From positions 8,494,001 through 8,558,000 of the forward strand of contig JAVTVX010000010.1 of assembly GCA_033439265.1 (NCBI GenBank): a stretch of 64,000 nucleotides of DNA, in the 5' to 3' direction. A program made the translations under genes and the position numbers. The notes under the pieces were generated by a model, which searched no databases, was not told the origin of the DNA, and was given only the letters and a program-made list of their open reading frames with translations. Shown piece after piece: positions 1 through 10,794 of this stretch (its first letter is position 1; every line of letters starts with the position of its first letter). This DNA is from Dillenia suffruticosa. Its lineage: Eukaryota > Streptophyta > Magnoliopsida > Dilleniales > Dilleniaceae.

Positions 1-1030
1 CTTCCCTCACATAATTAAGCAAATGTCGAGCCATCAAATTTGAATCCAGCTGCCTATGATCCTACGTCAACCCAATGTTCACACATATGTGGAGTCTCTC
101 GACCTTTGTAATCACAAATGCACCAACTAGTCGCGTTTTACAAGCACGCAACCTCCATCTACAGCCTTCTTCCCTTTGCGTGCAAATTCATGTCCAAAGT
201 TCAGGGTTTGATTTACCAAACCGAAATTGATAGTGGTGTTCAACATGATGCATTTTAATAGCATGAATAAGCTGCTCTTTTGACTCAAATCTCATACCCT
301 TTTTCAATTCGTCGCTAAAACTCCAACTATCGAATGTTAATCTGTGTTCTTCCTCAAATGTCACATAACTATCACCATCTAGTGCGATCGTCATGAATGG
401 AATGGATTCATCTACTCCACCGCCCCCATATCTCCGACCACCACCGATGTTTACAAACACTGACGAAGGGCCAACCATTAACTGGTTCACACCACTGCCA
501 CCACCGCCACCACTCCCACCACTAATTTCATCATCTTCCTCTTCATCGTCATTATATTCTTCTGCCTCTTCTTCCGTCAGTTCCTCCTCATCAACATCAT
601 TATCTTCGTCTGCAAAGGTAACATCCACTCGAGATTCGATATGTGAATAATTTTCCGTATAATCACAATCTTGTACAATAGACATTCCACTATCATATGA
701 TTTTACGTACAACTCAATAGTTCCACCCACTCCCCTACTCATCGCAAATTCCATCAAATTAAAAATATCATTATCATCACTTTTCGGAACCAATTCAAAT
801 CATACATTACCATCTCCCATATACGACACAGGAAACCGATGAAAAATCTCTACATGTTGTCTCAACAGATTTATTCGAACACTCTTGCATACTATCTTCA
901 GCAAATCATTAAAATTACAATTTTTCCGCACTCTAATCAACTTTGTCAAATCACGGTCATAACAAACTTCATCATCTCTCATTACAATTTCACCATCGCT
1001 ATAACATAACAGAGTTACGATATCCGTCAT
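1..1030 (-). pseudogene. MULE (MuDR-type) transposase relic, N-terminal part
   Basis: Reading the minus strand from ATG 1030 gives the N-terminus of a plant Mutator-like transposase: a leading globular domain, an Asp/Glu-rich linker plus Gly run, then the MuDR DNA-binding segment with GMRFESKEQLIHAIKMHH. Past position 190, in another frame, CRWRLRAC and then DHRQLDS follow, as in the C..W.L zinc-finger-like part of this family. An in-frame TGA at 800-802 splits the N-terminal region, and a stop plus frameshift follows LWT near 188, so the copy is broken. The DDE catalytic core would lie beyond position 1, outside the window. Family assignment is firm; element boundaries are unknown. Confidence 0.8.
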
Positions 1031-2190
1031 TATTCTATATATAAAAAAAACAATTTTAAACATTTTATAAATATTCAACAAACATTCTAAATAATTTAAC
1101 AATTTAAAATTAAATCACTTAATAAAACAATAAATACTATATTAATTAAAAATTTATATTACTAAAAAAATTTATTACAATATTATTTTATATTATAATA
1201 AATATTTAAACTAAATTAAAACCATAAACTCACTTTATATTTATAATGCTAATTTTAATAATGGAATGATAAAAATAAATTAACAATTTGATAAAAATAC
1301 TAATTTTAATAATTTTAATATTTAGAATTAAATAACTAAATATGAACTAAAATAATTTATTATATAATTTTACAATAAAATATTTAAATTATTAATAAAA
1401 AATGTTACATGTCTTTAATATTTACTGATACTTTTATATTAAACTAAAAGTATTAATATATTATATTTTATAACTAAATTTATTATAACAATAAATATAT
1501 TTACACATTAATACATTCTAAATTAAATATAATCGTTTAATTTAAAATATTTTAATATAAATATATTTAAATATCAACATTAATATTTAATCTAAGTTTT
1601 AAATTTATTTAAATAATTAAAATATGGCCACTTAAAAATATTTAAATATAATCATTTAATTTAAAATATTTTAATGTAAATATAATTACTATTTTTTATT
1701 CGAAAATCCTAATAAAAATTTAATTAGTACTAAATTATTGTATTAACTTACTACTAACTAAATTTTAATTTACATTAAATTTAAATTTAATCTATATCAA
1801 ATTTTATCTTTACAATAAAATTATTTATTAAATTAAATTTAATCTATATACAATAAAATTTAAATTGAATCTATATTTAATCAACTAATTTAATATTAAT
1901 CTAAATTAACTAAATATTTAATATTTATTAAATTAATTAATCACACTACATCCTAATTAATAACGTCATTAATTAAAAATTAATAACAAAATTCATATAA
2001 ATCTATTGAGTATAAAATATAAATTTCATTCACAAATACACATATTTATAAAATTACGCATCTCAAATAATTTAAATTAAAATAGAAAAAATTTTATACT
2101 TTCGGATTTTTTTAAAAAAAGACCGTATAATGTTGAAAATTTCAACAGTTTCTGCAGGTTTTTTTTTTTCTTTCCAAATGACTAGATTTA
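1031..2190. other. AT-rich non-coding stretch
   Basis: Very AT-rich DNA with no credible ORF. Two near-identical stretches of about 45 bp, near 1525-1575 and 1642-1690, share the string TTTAATTTAAAATATTTTAA, indicating a small local duplication. It lies between the MULE N-terminus and the GCGTCTT repeats, so it may be 5' untranslated or terminal MULE sequence; that is inference. Confidence 0.5.
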
Positions 2191-2299
2191 GAGGAAATTT
2201 GAGAGAAGAGTTAGGGTTCTTCGTTTGGCTGCGGGAGAGGAGAGGAGAGGAAGAGGGAAGGGGAGAAGCAGAATACAAAAGGGGAGAGGGGAGGGGGGC

Positions 2300-2565
2300 C
2301 GTGTCTTCAAACGAAACACGGAAAGCCACATGTCGCGTGGGAAGGCTTTCCGCGTCTTGAAGACGCAGCAATACTTTTCGCATCTTGAAGACGTGGAAAA
2401 CCACGTGTCGCGTCTTGAAGACGCGGCCAGACTTTCCTCATCTTCCAATTGCGGTAGGCTCGTGACTCTCAGAGCCACGCATACAGTGTCGCGTGACTCT
2501 GTCGCGGTTTTAACTCGCGATAAATAAGGTCGCGAATCTAACTCGCGACAAATATGTGTTATTTG
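2300..2565. repeat. GCGTCTT/AAGACGC palindrome cluster, possible MULE terminal region
   Basis: GC-rich block in AT-rich DNA. The 15-mer GCGTCTTGAAGACGC, a 7-bp inverted repeat around one base, occurs at 2352-2366 and 2410-2424, with a diverged copy at 2380-2394. It is followed near 2490-2550 by repeated GTCGCG / CTCGCGA motifs. A purine tract (GAGAGG-type) precedes it. Clustered short palindromes upstream of a minus-strand MULE transposase suggest a terminal or subterminal region, but no matching second terminus is visible because the other end is outside the window. Confidence 0.45.
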
Positions 2566-4055
2566 GGGAATTTTTTTTTCTTGGATTATTTTAATTTTTT
2601 TTTATTTTGGGTTAATTCGGTACATATCTTCGTTGTTGTTGTTATTGTTAATATTATAATATTATAGAAAATTCGATATTTTACTTTTAATATTATAACA
2701 TTTTATAAAATCGTTGATTGCCGAGATTTATTCTTTGCGTCCAACGCTGATAGACCAAAGGTATCAATATTGGTGGATTCTGTTGAATCTTTCAAATGAT
2801 TAATTCAAGTATTTAGTATTCAAGTGCCTAAAAAATGGTACCAAGGAATTTTGGGTATCAATTTTTATTTTTATATTTTTATTTTTGGGGACAAGGTACT
2901 CCGGATCCCTTGGCAATCTTTCTCTTAGGCCTTTGCTTGCTCTGGAATCAATACCAATCGGAAATCCATGACTCATTTCGATTTTGCAGGAGCAGCGCCT
3001 CTGGTCGAGCTGTGACAACGCATTTGCAGAGCCACGTCAAATGAACTGGGGGTGTATAAATTCAAGCTATTTGAATTGGGGGCATTTGGCATTAGTAAGC
3101 TAGGTGGATCTCGTCGGCTCTATCCTTTTAGGTACGCCTCTCTCTCTCTATACCTTTAGAACACTCTTGTGTTGAAAGTGATTTTGCTTCTATTATTTGT
3201 CGAACATTTCAAATAATTCAAAATGAAAAGCTATTTGGAAGATAAGTCTTTTGGAAGAGGAGAATTAGTCTTGCTCCACAAGGTTTGTTGTTTTTTCTAT
3301 TTTGGGGATAAGAATCGTGATAAATCTGAGAAATACCTTTTTCTTGAATATGCTCCTGTTTCTGACTTGATTGCTCATAATTTAAGAGGATAATTGGTTG
3401 CAATAAGATGTCGAATCTTGAGGAAAAATGTTAATCTAACTGCGAGAGGGACGGAAATTTGGTCTTATTGAAATCCCTAATTAGGGTTCACTTTGCTATC
3501 GTGGTACCGATGCAAGTCTTTAATTTTTCCCCTTTGTAAATGGAAAACATACCTATCCAAAAAATAATAAATATTTTCCATTATATAGTTGTGTGTTTGG
3601 AGTAATGAAAGTTCAGACTGTTCCCCAACGCCTTATTTGTTTTGTTGCACAAATTGCTTTTAAAATTACTAGTAGAATGAAATGATTATGGTATTGACTC
3701 ATTAGAACTTTCGGGTTCAGCTTAGGCTGAGCTATGGTGGTTGTATAGTAACATTTGGAGAATGGTTACATTTTCTATACTGGTTGTGCAAGAAAAAATT
3801 TTTCCAATATAAATTCTTGAAAAGCATTTGAAATCAAAGTGCCACAAACAGCTGAACTAGGTTATGGCTGGCATTGCCGTTACCTTAATGGTCGACGTTC
3901 TTAGATAAACTGAAAATATAAGCTGGAGTAAATTGCCGACTTTGTTTTCTTATGTAGGAACTAAGGTTCATTTCCTCTCATTCTCATTATCACTATTGGG
4001 AGTCATTCCGGCTGATATACAAACTAAAGGAGTGCACTTCTTTAAGGTGTCAGAA
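2566..4055. other. Intergenic DNA upstream of the TRAPPC1 pseudogene
   Basis: No intact gene. A few short open stretches look faintly exon-like: 2940-3130 is bordered by TTTGCAG and TTTTAG|GTACG-like signals, and 3222-3390 is open on the plus strand. I recognise no family in them and cannot link them to the TRAPPC1 relic. Confidence 0.35.
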
Positions 4056-6462
4056 ATGAGTCCATCACCCACGGTGCCTACTGGAACAGAAAACAATACT
4101 CATATGATGTGTCTCTTCAATAGGAATGGTGTGTGCTAGTTACACACGGTGGAGCCACCGTCTTACTCTTAGGACTCTGGGTACTCAGCAAGACCATAAG
4201 CTCATGTTTGGACTACTTTTCCCTCTGAAGTCCTTGACTGCTAAGATGGATCCTACCAGGTAGGCTTTCTTCTTTGAGGGTCCACATTGTGATGGTTGAA
4301 GCCTATAGGTCATTTCAATGAAAAAGCACTACTTGCAAAGCACAATCCTTCACACACACATTGGTATGGCAGGGGTGGGAGGAAGGGAGGACCAAATATT
4401 TATGTAAAATGACTCTTGAGGTGGTATTTGCTTGATTCTCAAATATTTGAGTTAATTAAAGTGCATGTGATTTGGCATGTATTTTTGCCTTACACAACCC
4501 AGATCTTTCAGATCTTTAATAGTTCAAGAAGAAACTTTGATACAAATAGATAGTCTCCTTTTTGTCACATTTTTTTTTACCTGACTGTCTGATACCTGTC
4601 AACTACTTAATGTAGCATTTGGAATGGTATGCACAACAAAGGGAAGAGTATGGGACGGACAATATCCTGTATGATTTGCGGAGATAAAGACAAAATAAAA
4701 AATTCTGTCTCCAGCACAAAAGGGCCAAATTTATGTACCTGCTTTTTGAGAGGACACGGGAAGAACGGAAAATTTGCATAAACTTTTTTTTTCCCTTTGC
4801 CCTCATGCATTTTCTAAATTTCTGTCCTGTCCCTTCCGTCTTGTGTTATCCCTTCCGTAATGTACTTGAAACTTTGTATATTACTTGTGTATAATCACTA
4901 ATACAAAAATGCTCAGCCTCATTTAGTTTCCACATCCTTATAATCAGGTTGTCTGAAATTCTGCATTACCTGCAAGTGAGAGGTTTTAAATGGCATGGAG
5001 AAAGGTAACATTGGAGTGCCTTGGGTAACTGGACAACAAAGGTGCTTTTGTCACAGTTATCTCACTTATACTTAGCTTCATGGAAGTTCCATCAAGCACA
5101 AAGGTCAGTTGTTTTTAATTATTTCCTCTACATTGTATTCATCTGAATTTCTGCAATGCCAACATGGCATAAATCATAAATACTCCTATAACTTGGTTGG
5201 AGTCTTGATATATCAAATAATTTGGATATACTCATTCCAAGAGTTACAAAATGTACTCATTGCCAACTCATGCACCAAAAGAAAGCATCACTACTGTTGC
5301 ACAATTGTAGAATTTGGTGTATACGATGCTTTCTTTTGATCCGGAGACCAAACTGATGTGACTATGTTGAGAAATTGATCATAATATCTATACTTTAATT
5401 CCCGAAGAACATTTGGAATGCTTTTGCAACATCATGAATACTTATCGTTATTGATGTTGCAGATTATCTTGGTTGCTCATCCTAAGGGTGGTAATCTTCC
5501 GGTTTGCCTGACGTATAATTTCTTTGTAGAATATGTCTTTCAAGAATCCTCTTTATTCTCCAGGAATTCCAATCAGGTGAGCAAAGAACCGGCTTATCGG
5601 CTTATCATTCTCTTTATTATTATTTTTTTTTGTAGACGTTGCTGCTTGATTTACAATAATTTACTTTATCTTTCAAAGTTGGGGAAGTAAATTTGGAAGT
5701 ACTAGAGTTTATGGAGCAATTAGTTAGAACATTGAACGTGGGCTATAGATGCTAAAGTGTCTGTCTATACTAGCTATTGAAGTATTATTGGCTTTTTTTT
5801 ATTTCCTTGTTTTGTTTTTGAGTATCCAAATAGGTAGAAAGAAAGCATATTTTGTGGCCATTATTTATAATGACACGAGGAAAGCAGGGACTGGGAGATG
5901 TAACCTCTGTTTGATTACACATAGACATGCGTGCACACACATCAAGGGCGCTTGGCTGTTAGCTTGCTTGGAGCAATGGATGCGAATTAGATTTGCAGCT
6001 GCTTCCATGCTCAATTGCCATTCTTGTGGCAGGATTATCAGTTTCATTTTTGATTGCAAGTCCAGTATCAATTAATGTCTTCCTTTTGGTTTGTTAAGAT
6101 GTATATTATCATCACTGTACAGCATTGGATAGTGCTTCACCAGGAGCGGTCAATATTCTGTGAGTTGCATGCTTTTGGTAGAATTGTGTGTGAGGGTCAT
6201 ATTCTTGTCTTCTGGTGAAACCTTGTCAGGTAATCATCTCATTATCTGTAGATTTAACTAGAATTCACAGCTGATATACAGATCATTAATGGGTGCACAT
6301 CGTGGTATTATTTTGACAAAATATCTAATATGATATTTTTGGTTTTTGAGGGTTTCCAATCAAAACTTAATTAGGTTGATAAGTACGTATCTTTGCAGGT
6401 TTGAGCTGTTCAATACTTCTCCCGAGCAAATGTTAGATATTTTGCTTTATGCCTCAAGGTAG
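4056..6462 (+). pseudogene. TRAPPC1/BET5-like (TRAPP complex subunit) pseudogene, introns retained
   Basis: Four blocks on the plus strand match the small longin-fold TRAPP subunit TRAPPC1 (yeast Bet5), a vesicle-tethering protein at ER-Golgi membranes. Block 1 (4056-4259) starts at ATG, reads FNRNGVC, then shifts to QQDHKLMFGLL and SLTAKMDPT before an AG|GTAGG donor. Block 2 (4998-5103) has EKGNIGVPW and ends AAAG|GTCAGT. Block 3 (5463-5576), after TGTTGCAG, has IILVAHPKGGNL and then, one base out of frame, KNPLYSPGIPI. Block 4 (6399-6462), after TTTGCAG, has FELFNTSPEQ and a stop. TAG at codon 28, indels in block 1, a stop in block 2 and the frameshift in block 3 rule out a functional product. 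Conserved intron positions point to DNA-level duplication, not retrotransposition. Confidence 0.85.
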
Positions 6463-7989
6463 TTCCTAGTGCTATGCTTTTAATTCCAACATCTTTCCTT
6501 TTCTTTTTCTTGTTTATAATACAAAGTTGACCAAAACACCACTTCTTGGATATCTTATGGTATTTTCCCTGGACATGGCCTCTGGCATAGTTGATACATT
6601 TGGTTAGTTTGCTATTGGATACAGACTCCAGAACATCCTCATGTCGACTCCACTCCCTGATAGTGTAACAGTGGAAGTTGTCAGTCTTGCTTCATGCACC
6701 AGAGGTTAAATACTGCAAGAAAATGTCCTGCATTAGAGGCCCCCAGGTGGGGCCAGGGGGTGGATACTTGTTATAGAAAGCTTTTTGGCCTGTTTTTGGA
6801 TATATCAGTTTTCCTCTCAAGTTTTTTAGTAATTTCTACGTCGTGAGCTTTTCTTACGTTTGTTGAATTTAGATTTACTGCGTAGCAACCATTTTTTGCA
6901 TGTTCTGGAGGGAAAAAAAGGAACTTTTTTCAGATTTAACAGTCTTTCTCTCAAGCTGAAAATTTCACCTGCTTTAAGCTGGTTTCCATTTTCAAGAGTA
7001 AGTGATGTTCTATTCATACTAGAATGTCTGTAAACTAAGTCGAAAAACCAAGGGAGTTTGGACCTTATTTTTAAGCCCAGTCATGTTACAGTCTTCTTTG
7101 GTTTCGTTTTTGCCTTTGTTTTTTTTTTTTAATGCATCTCTGCTGTGGCCTGAGAAATATGACTGCTAAAATTCTCATATCACAAATCTTGCAGATGGTC
7201 ATGATTAAATGAAAGAGCAGATGACTAAATAAAAGGATTCTAGCTTGAAGGCTGTGAAGATAGCATTTTTTGCCATTTTAGTGAATGTTGATGTTGAAAT
7301 TTTGGCTGGTGTTCCAGGTCCCTTTGCTGAAAGATTGGTGAGCCTTTATATTGCTGTGCCCCATTATGGATGGTTCCCAGGATTGTTTTACAAATAAACA
7401 CACACACACACACAAAAACACACACCAATTATGTTATCTGTTTTGGTAGACACTTGTTTGATGAAGACGGTGCATGGAAAATTTCTGGCATTCATGTGTA
7501 GGAATCAGATATTTGGTGCAAATGAAAGGGTCTCAAGGATGCACTTGGGAGCCTGAATAGAAATCTTCATGGTTACTAAGTAACAACTTTTCTTAAAGTA
7601 GTGATATTCCATTCATGATGTTATTCGCAATGGCTTAATCTTGAGACTTACCTTTTGAGCCACTCCTGCACCTCTTTCCTTTAGTTGATATCATAGTGAA
7701 CATGATGTTTGTGAACTGGTAGCTCAAAAAGTGACATAGGTTAGTCTTTAAATGTTTTACCTTTAAGTGTTTAAGAAAGCATTTGTTTAGGCCAATAAAA
7801 AGGCACTTCCTAGATATCCAGTTCTGACTTTGATTTCACAGCAAATCCATAGCATTGAAGCATTAATATTCAATGCAGTAACCAAAAAAAAAGAATGAAA
7901 TTTGTCTCTTATTTATTTATTTATTTATAGCATTTTAGTTGAGCACTACCTTTTCAGCAGTGAATACCCTTCACTTCTAGCTTATCCCC
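6463..7989. other. Intergenic DNA between the TRAPPC1 and UGT pseudogenes
   Basis: T-rich sequence with no recognisable gene. It contains a short (CA)n tract near 7398-7426 and a (TTTA)n tract near 7913-7927. Isolated open stretches carry no motif I can name. Confidence 0.4.
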
Positions 7990-9345
7990 AAATTGCCAGA
8001 TCACAGATCTTAATGATTGGCAAGTTGTGTGCTCCATTAGTTATGAAGTCTGGTCAACTTATTATAAAGGGACAGATACCATTTACTGCTCTGCTGCTGC
8101 TTCCGCCTCCATATCTTCATATGTTGTCACCGTCTCCTCTTCCACGTCTCTCAACTTATCATTTAACCACCTCCCAATCCCTTCTCTCTCTCTTCCGCCA
8201 ACTTCCTATCCCCACTTTGAATCCCTCACCTACGAAATTATCATTTGCAGCAATCTATATACCCACCAAACCCTCCAAATTCTTTCCCTCTCCTCCATTG
8301 TGTCTCTAATCATTGACATGTTCTGCAGTCCTGCTTTCTCCATTGCACCTGATCTTGGCTTCCCAGACTATTGCTTCTTCACTTTCAGTGCTTTTTGTCT
8401 CACTTCTTACTTCCGCTTCTTAGCCACCCATGAAAATACAAACAAGAGCTTCAAAAATTTGAATCTGCTTCTCAAGTATCCGGACTTGCCTAAGCTTCCT
8501 GCTAGCGAATTGCCCAAACCTTGATAGGAATCCTGTGGAGAATGAATACTTGATTTGGAAACAGTTTGCCTAGAACAGATGAGGTTATTGTTAACTTCTT
8601 TGACATGCTAGAATTGAGGCTTTGAAAGCCATGTGGGACAGTTTATGTGTGCTGGATAGTCCAACTCTGCCCATTTTCTGGGTGTCAGACTGGTAATTGG
8701 GTCAAGGGATTCAAGCTCCGGTGGTGCACAGTATCTGAGTTGACGCGACTTGCAGCCTTCTCAGAGTGTATTTTTGTGTTTTGGAAGTTTAGGTTTGTTT
8801 TCCAAGGAGCAGTTGAAGGAGATTGCAATGGGTTGAAAAAAAGTGGATACCGGATTTTGTTGGTGGTTCGGAACTGCCTACTGATGAAAAGGATAAAGGA
8901 AGCTCCTTGGGTCAACCCGGCCTTGATCTGCATACACTATTGCCGGATGGGTTCTTGGATTGGGTCAACGAGAGAGGCCTGGTGGTGAACTTCTCAAGTG
9001 GCAATGTTGAATCAGAACTCCATGGGTGGGTTTGTGACTCACTGCAGGTGAACTCGATTCTTAAAGCAGTATCTGCGGGTGTGCCCATGGTGGTGTGGCC
9101 ACTTTATGAGGAGCAGAATTTCAACATTGTGTTGGTGGTGGAGGAGATGAAGTTGGCTGTGCCAATGTAGGAAAAGGAAGATGGATTTGTGAGTCAGTGA
9201 AGTAGAGAAGCGCATCAGGGAGTAGATGGATTCGGAGGAAGGGAAGTCGATTACAAAGTGAGTTATGGCTAAGAAAGAGGAAAGCTGGCTATGGGTGAGA
9301 CTGGATCATCTCGTGTTGCATTGGATAAATTGGTAAAGTCCGGAC
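7990..9345 (+). pseudogene. UGT88-like UDP-glycosyltransferase pseudogene, copy 1
   Basis: A family-1 plant glycosyltransferase is recognisable almost end to end, spread over several frames. The acceptor-binding half includes SIAPDLGFPDYCFFTFSA and NTNKSFKNLN (about 8028-8524). A decayed middle part follows with EALKAM and VLDSPT (about 8525-8680). The UDP-binding half has LKKSGYR, LLPDGFLDWVNERGLVV and SILKAVSAGVPMVVWPLY (8823-9170). A C-terminal GSSRVALDKLVKS remnant ends near 9345. The PSPG box is damaged: the usual WAPQ and HCGWN are missing or altered. Multiple frameshifts and stops make it non-functional. The UGT88 assignment rests on overall resemblance and is less certain than the UGT call. 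Confidence 0.85.
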
Positions 9346-9754
9346 AAATAATCCGTTGTCATAACAAATGAAGCAAAAGATTAATAAGAAAGTTGTTGTA
9401 AACCTCCATCTAAAAGGGCAATTACTTGGTCTACAATGAAAGATATTAAAGGAAAATTTACTTATGTTTGAAAAGTCGTTAATGGCAGTAGGTAAGAGAG
9501 ATTGATAGATACTTTTATGCTGGATCTAACTAGTCTTGTAGCAGTCTGAGAGAACTAATAAGCAAAAGAAAAAGGTTTGGATCTTTGCTTTCTTTGCTAA
9601 CCAGATACTACTAATACTCAACCTATAGCTATAATTTACTTCTTTCATGTAAAATGGTGAACAAACCAAGCACGACTCCCCTTTTATTGGTCAGGAGTAT
9701 AAAATCACAATGAGAAATGCCCTGCAATAATAATGTGTGCAGAACCCGGTTGAT

Positions 9755-10250
9755 AAGGAAAGTCTTGCGGGTCAATCCGACCCAGATCTACAGTTGCTGA
9801 TGGACACGTTCTAGGGTCAGGCCAAGTAGAGAGGCCAGCGGAATTGGGCGCCTCAAGTAGCTGTTTTGAATCATGACTCGGTGGGTGGATTCGTAACTCA
9901 ATGTGGGTGGAACTTGGTGCCTGAAGCTGTGTCTGCGGACGTGCCTATGGTGGCATGGCCACTCTACATGAGCAGAATAGGGTGGTGTTGATGGAAGAGA
10001 TGAAGTTGGTTTTGCCAGTGAAGGAGAAGACGGGATTGTGAGTGCTAAAGAATTGGAAAAGCCTAAGAGAGCTGATGGATTTGCGTTCAGAGTACGGTAT
10101 AGTCAATTAGGTGAAGAAAGAGGAAGCCAAGATGGCTATACATGACGAGTGAGGGCAGCTCGTGTTTGGTTTCCGAGAAAAACACTTTTTTGAGGACAGC
10201 TCGGGTCGCTTTGCATTGGATGAATTGATCAAGTCCTGGAGTCCTGGTTA
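9755..10250 (+). pseudogene. UGT88-like glycosyltransferase pseudogene, copy 2 (C-terminal half)
   Basis: A second C-terminal UGT segment lies about 400 bp after the first. It carries a DPDLQLL remnant, then [15 protein letters not shown] and [13 protein letters not shown] in one frame near 9860-9970. This is the PSPG box with His of HCGWN replaced by Gln. Frameshifts follow, and a SRFALDELIKSW-like tail lies near 10200-10250. The N-terminal half is absent. The two copies share the same end motifs, so they most likely arose by tandem duplication before decay. Confidence 0.8.
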
Positions 10251-10368
10251 TCTACATGGAATATAGTCTTCCTTTGTACCCCCAAATATATATATAGTCT
10301 TCCTTAGTCTAGTGAAAATTACTTTGTTTTCCATCACTTCAAAATGACTTGAACTACAAGAAGCTGTT

Positions 10369-10575
10369 ATTTATTTATTTTTGGTGGCCTTGGACTTCCA
10401 TCATCAAGTTTCCAGAGTTTCGTCCCGACTAATTTGGGTCGACCCGATTGAGATTCCTCTTAGGGGGTAGGGGTCTCTCAATGTAGTTGACTCCGTACCT
10501 AAATCGCCAGTCGAATTCGTGATCTTAGTTATAGAACACAACGACCTACCCATTACGCCAACTGTCTGTTGGTAT
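10369..10575 (-). mobile_element. tRNA-derived SINE with target-site duplication
   Basis: On the minus strand the element starts with a tRNA-like head (GTTGGCGTAATGGGTAGGTC as the A-box region, then CACGAATTCGACTGG as the B-box region), continues through a body containing CCAAATTAGTCGGGACG, and ends in an A-rich tail (TTATTTATTT on the plus strand). It is flanked by direct 9-bp repeats GAAGCTGTT at 10360-10368 and 10576-10584. Head, body, tail and duplication together make a complete SINE insertion. Confidence 0.8.
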
Positions 10576-10684
10576 GAAGCTGTTTTTTATGCATCTCCAG
10601 TTTTTATGCCGTCAATCTCATCTAAGGCTACTAACTTTCACAATCTCCTCAATCTCATATATCTTATAAAACAATACATGTAAA

Positions 10685-10766
10685 AAGTCTTAAATTACAT
10701 AAAATCGACATCGGAAATAAAGCAAAAGTCTTAAATTACATAAAAACGACTTTGGAAATAATGCAA
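10685..10766. repeat. Two 41-bp tandem units downstream of the ALIS gene
   Basis: Unit 1 (10685-10725) and unit 2 (10726-10766) both begin AAGTCTTAAATTACATAAAA and differ at a few positions. They lie immediately 3' of the minus-strand ALIS stop codon, so they would be in or just beyond its 3' UTR. Confidence 0.85.
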
Positions 10767-10794
10767 ACACCATCCAAAGTATTTCTCAACTCCA

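Noticed and set aside
393..650. Plus-strand open frame rich in Pro and Ser
   Set aside because: It is the antisense of the acidic/Gly-rich linker of the MULE transposase.
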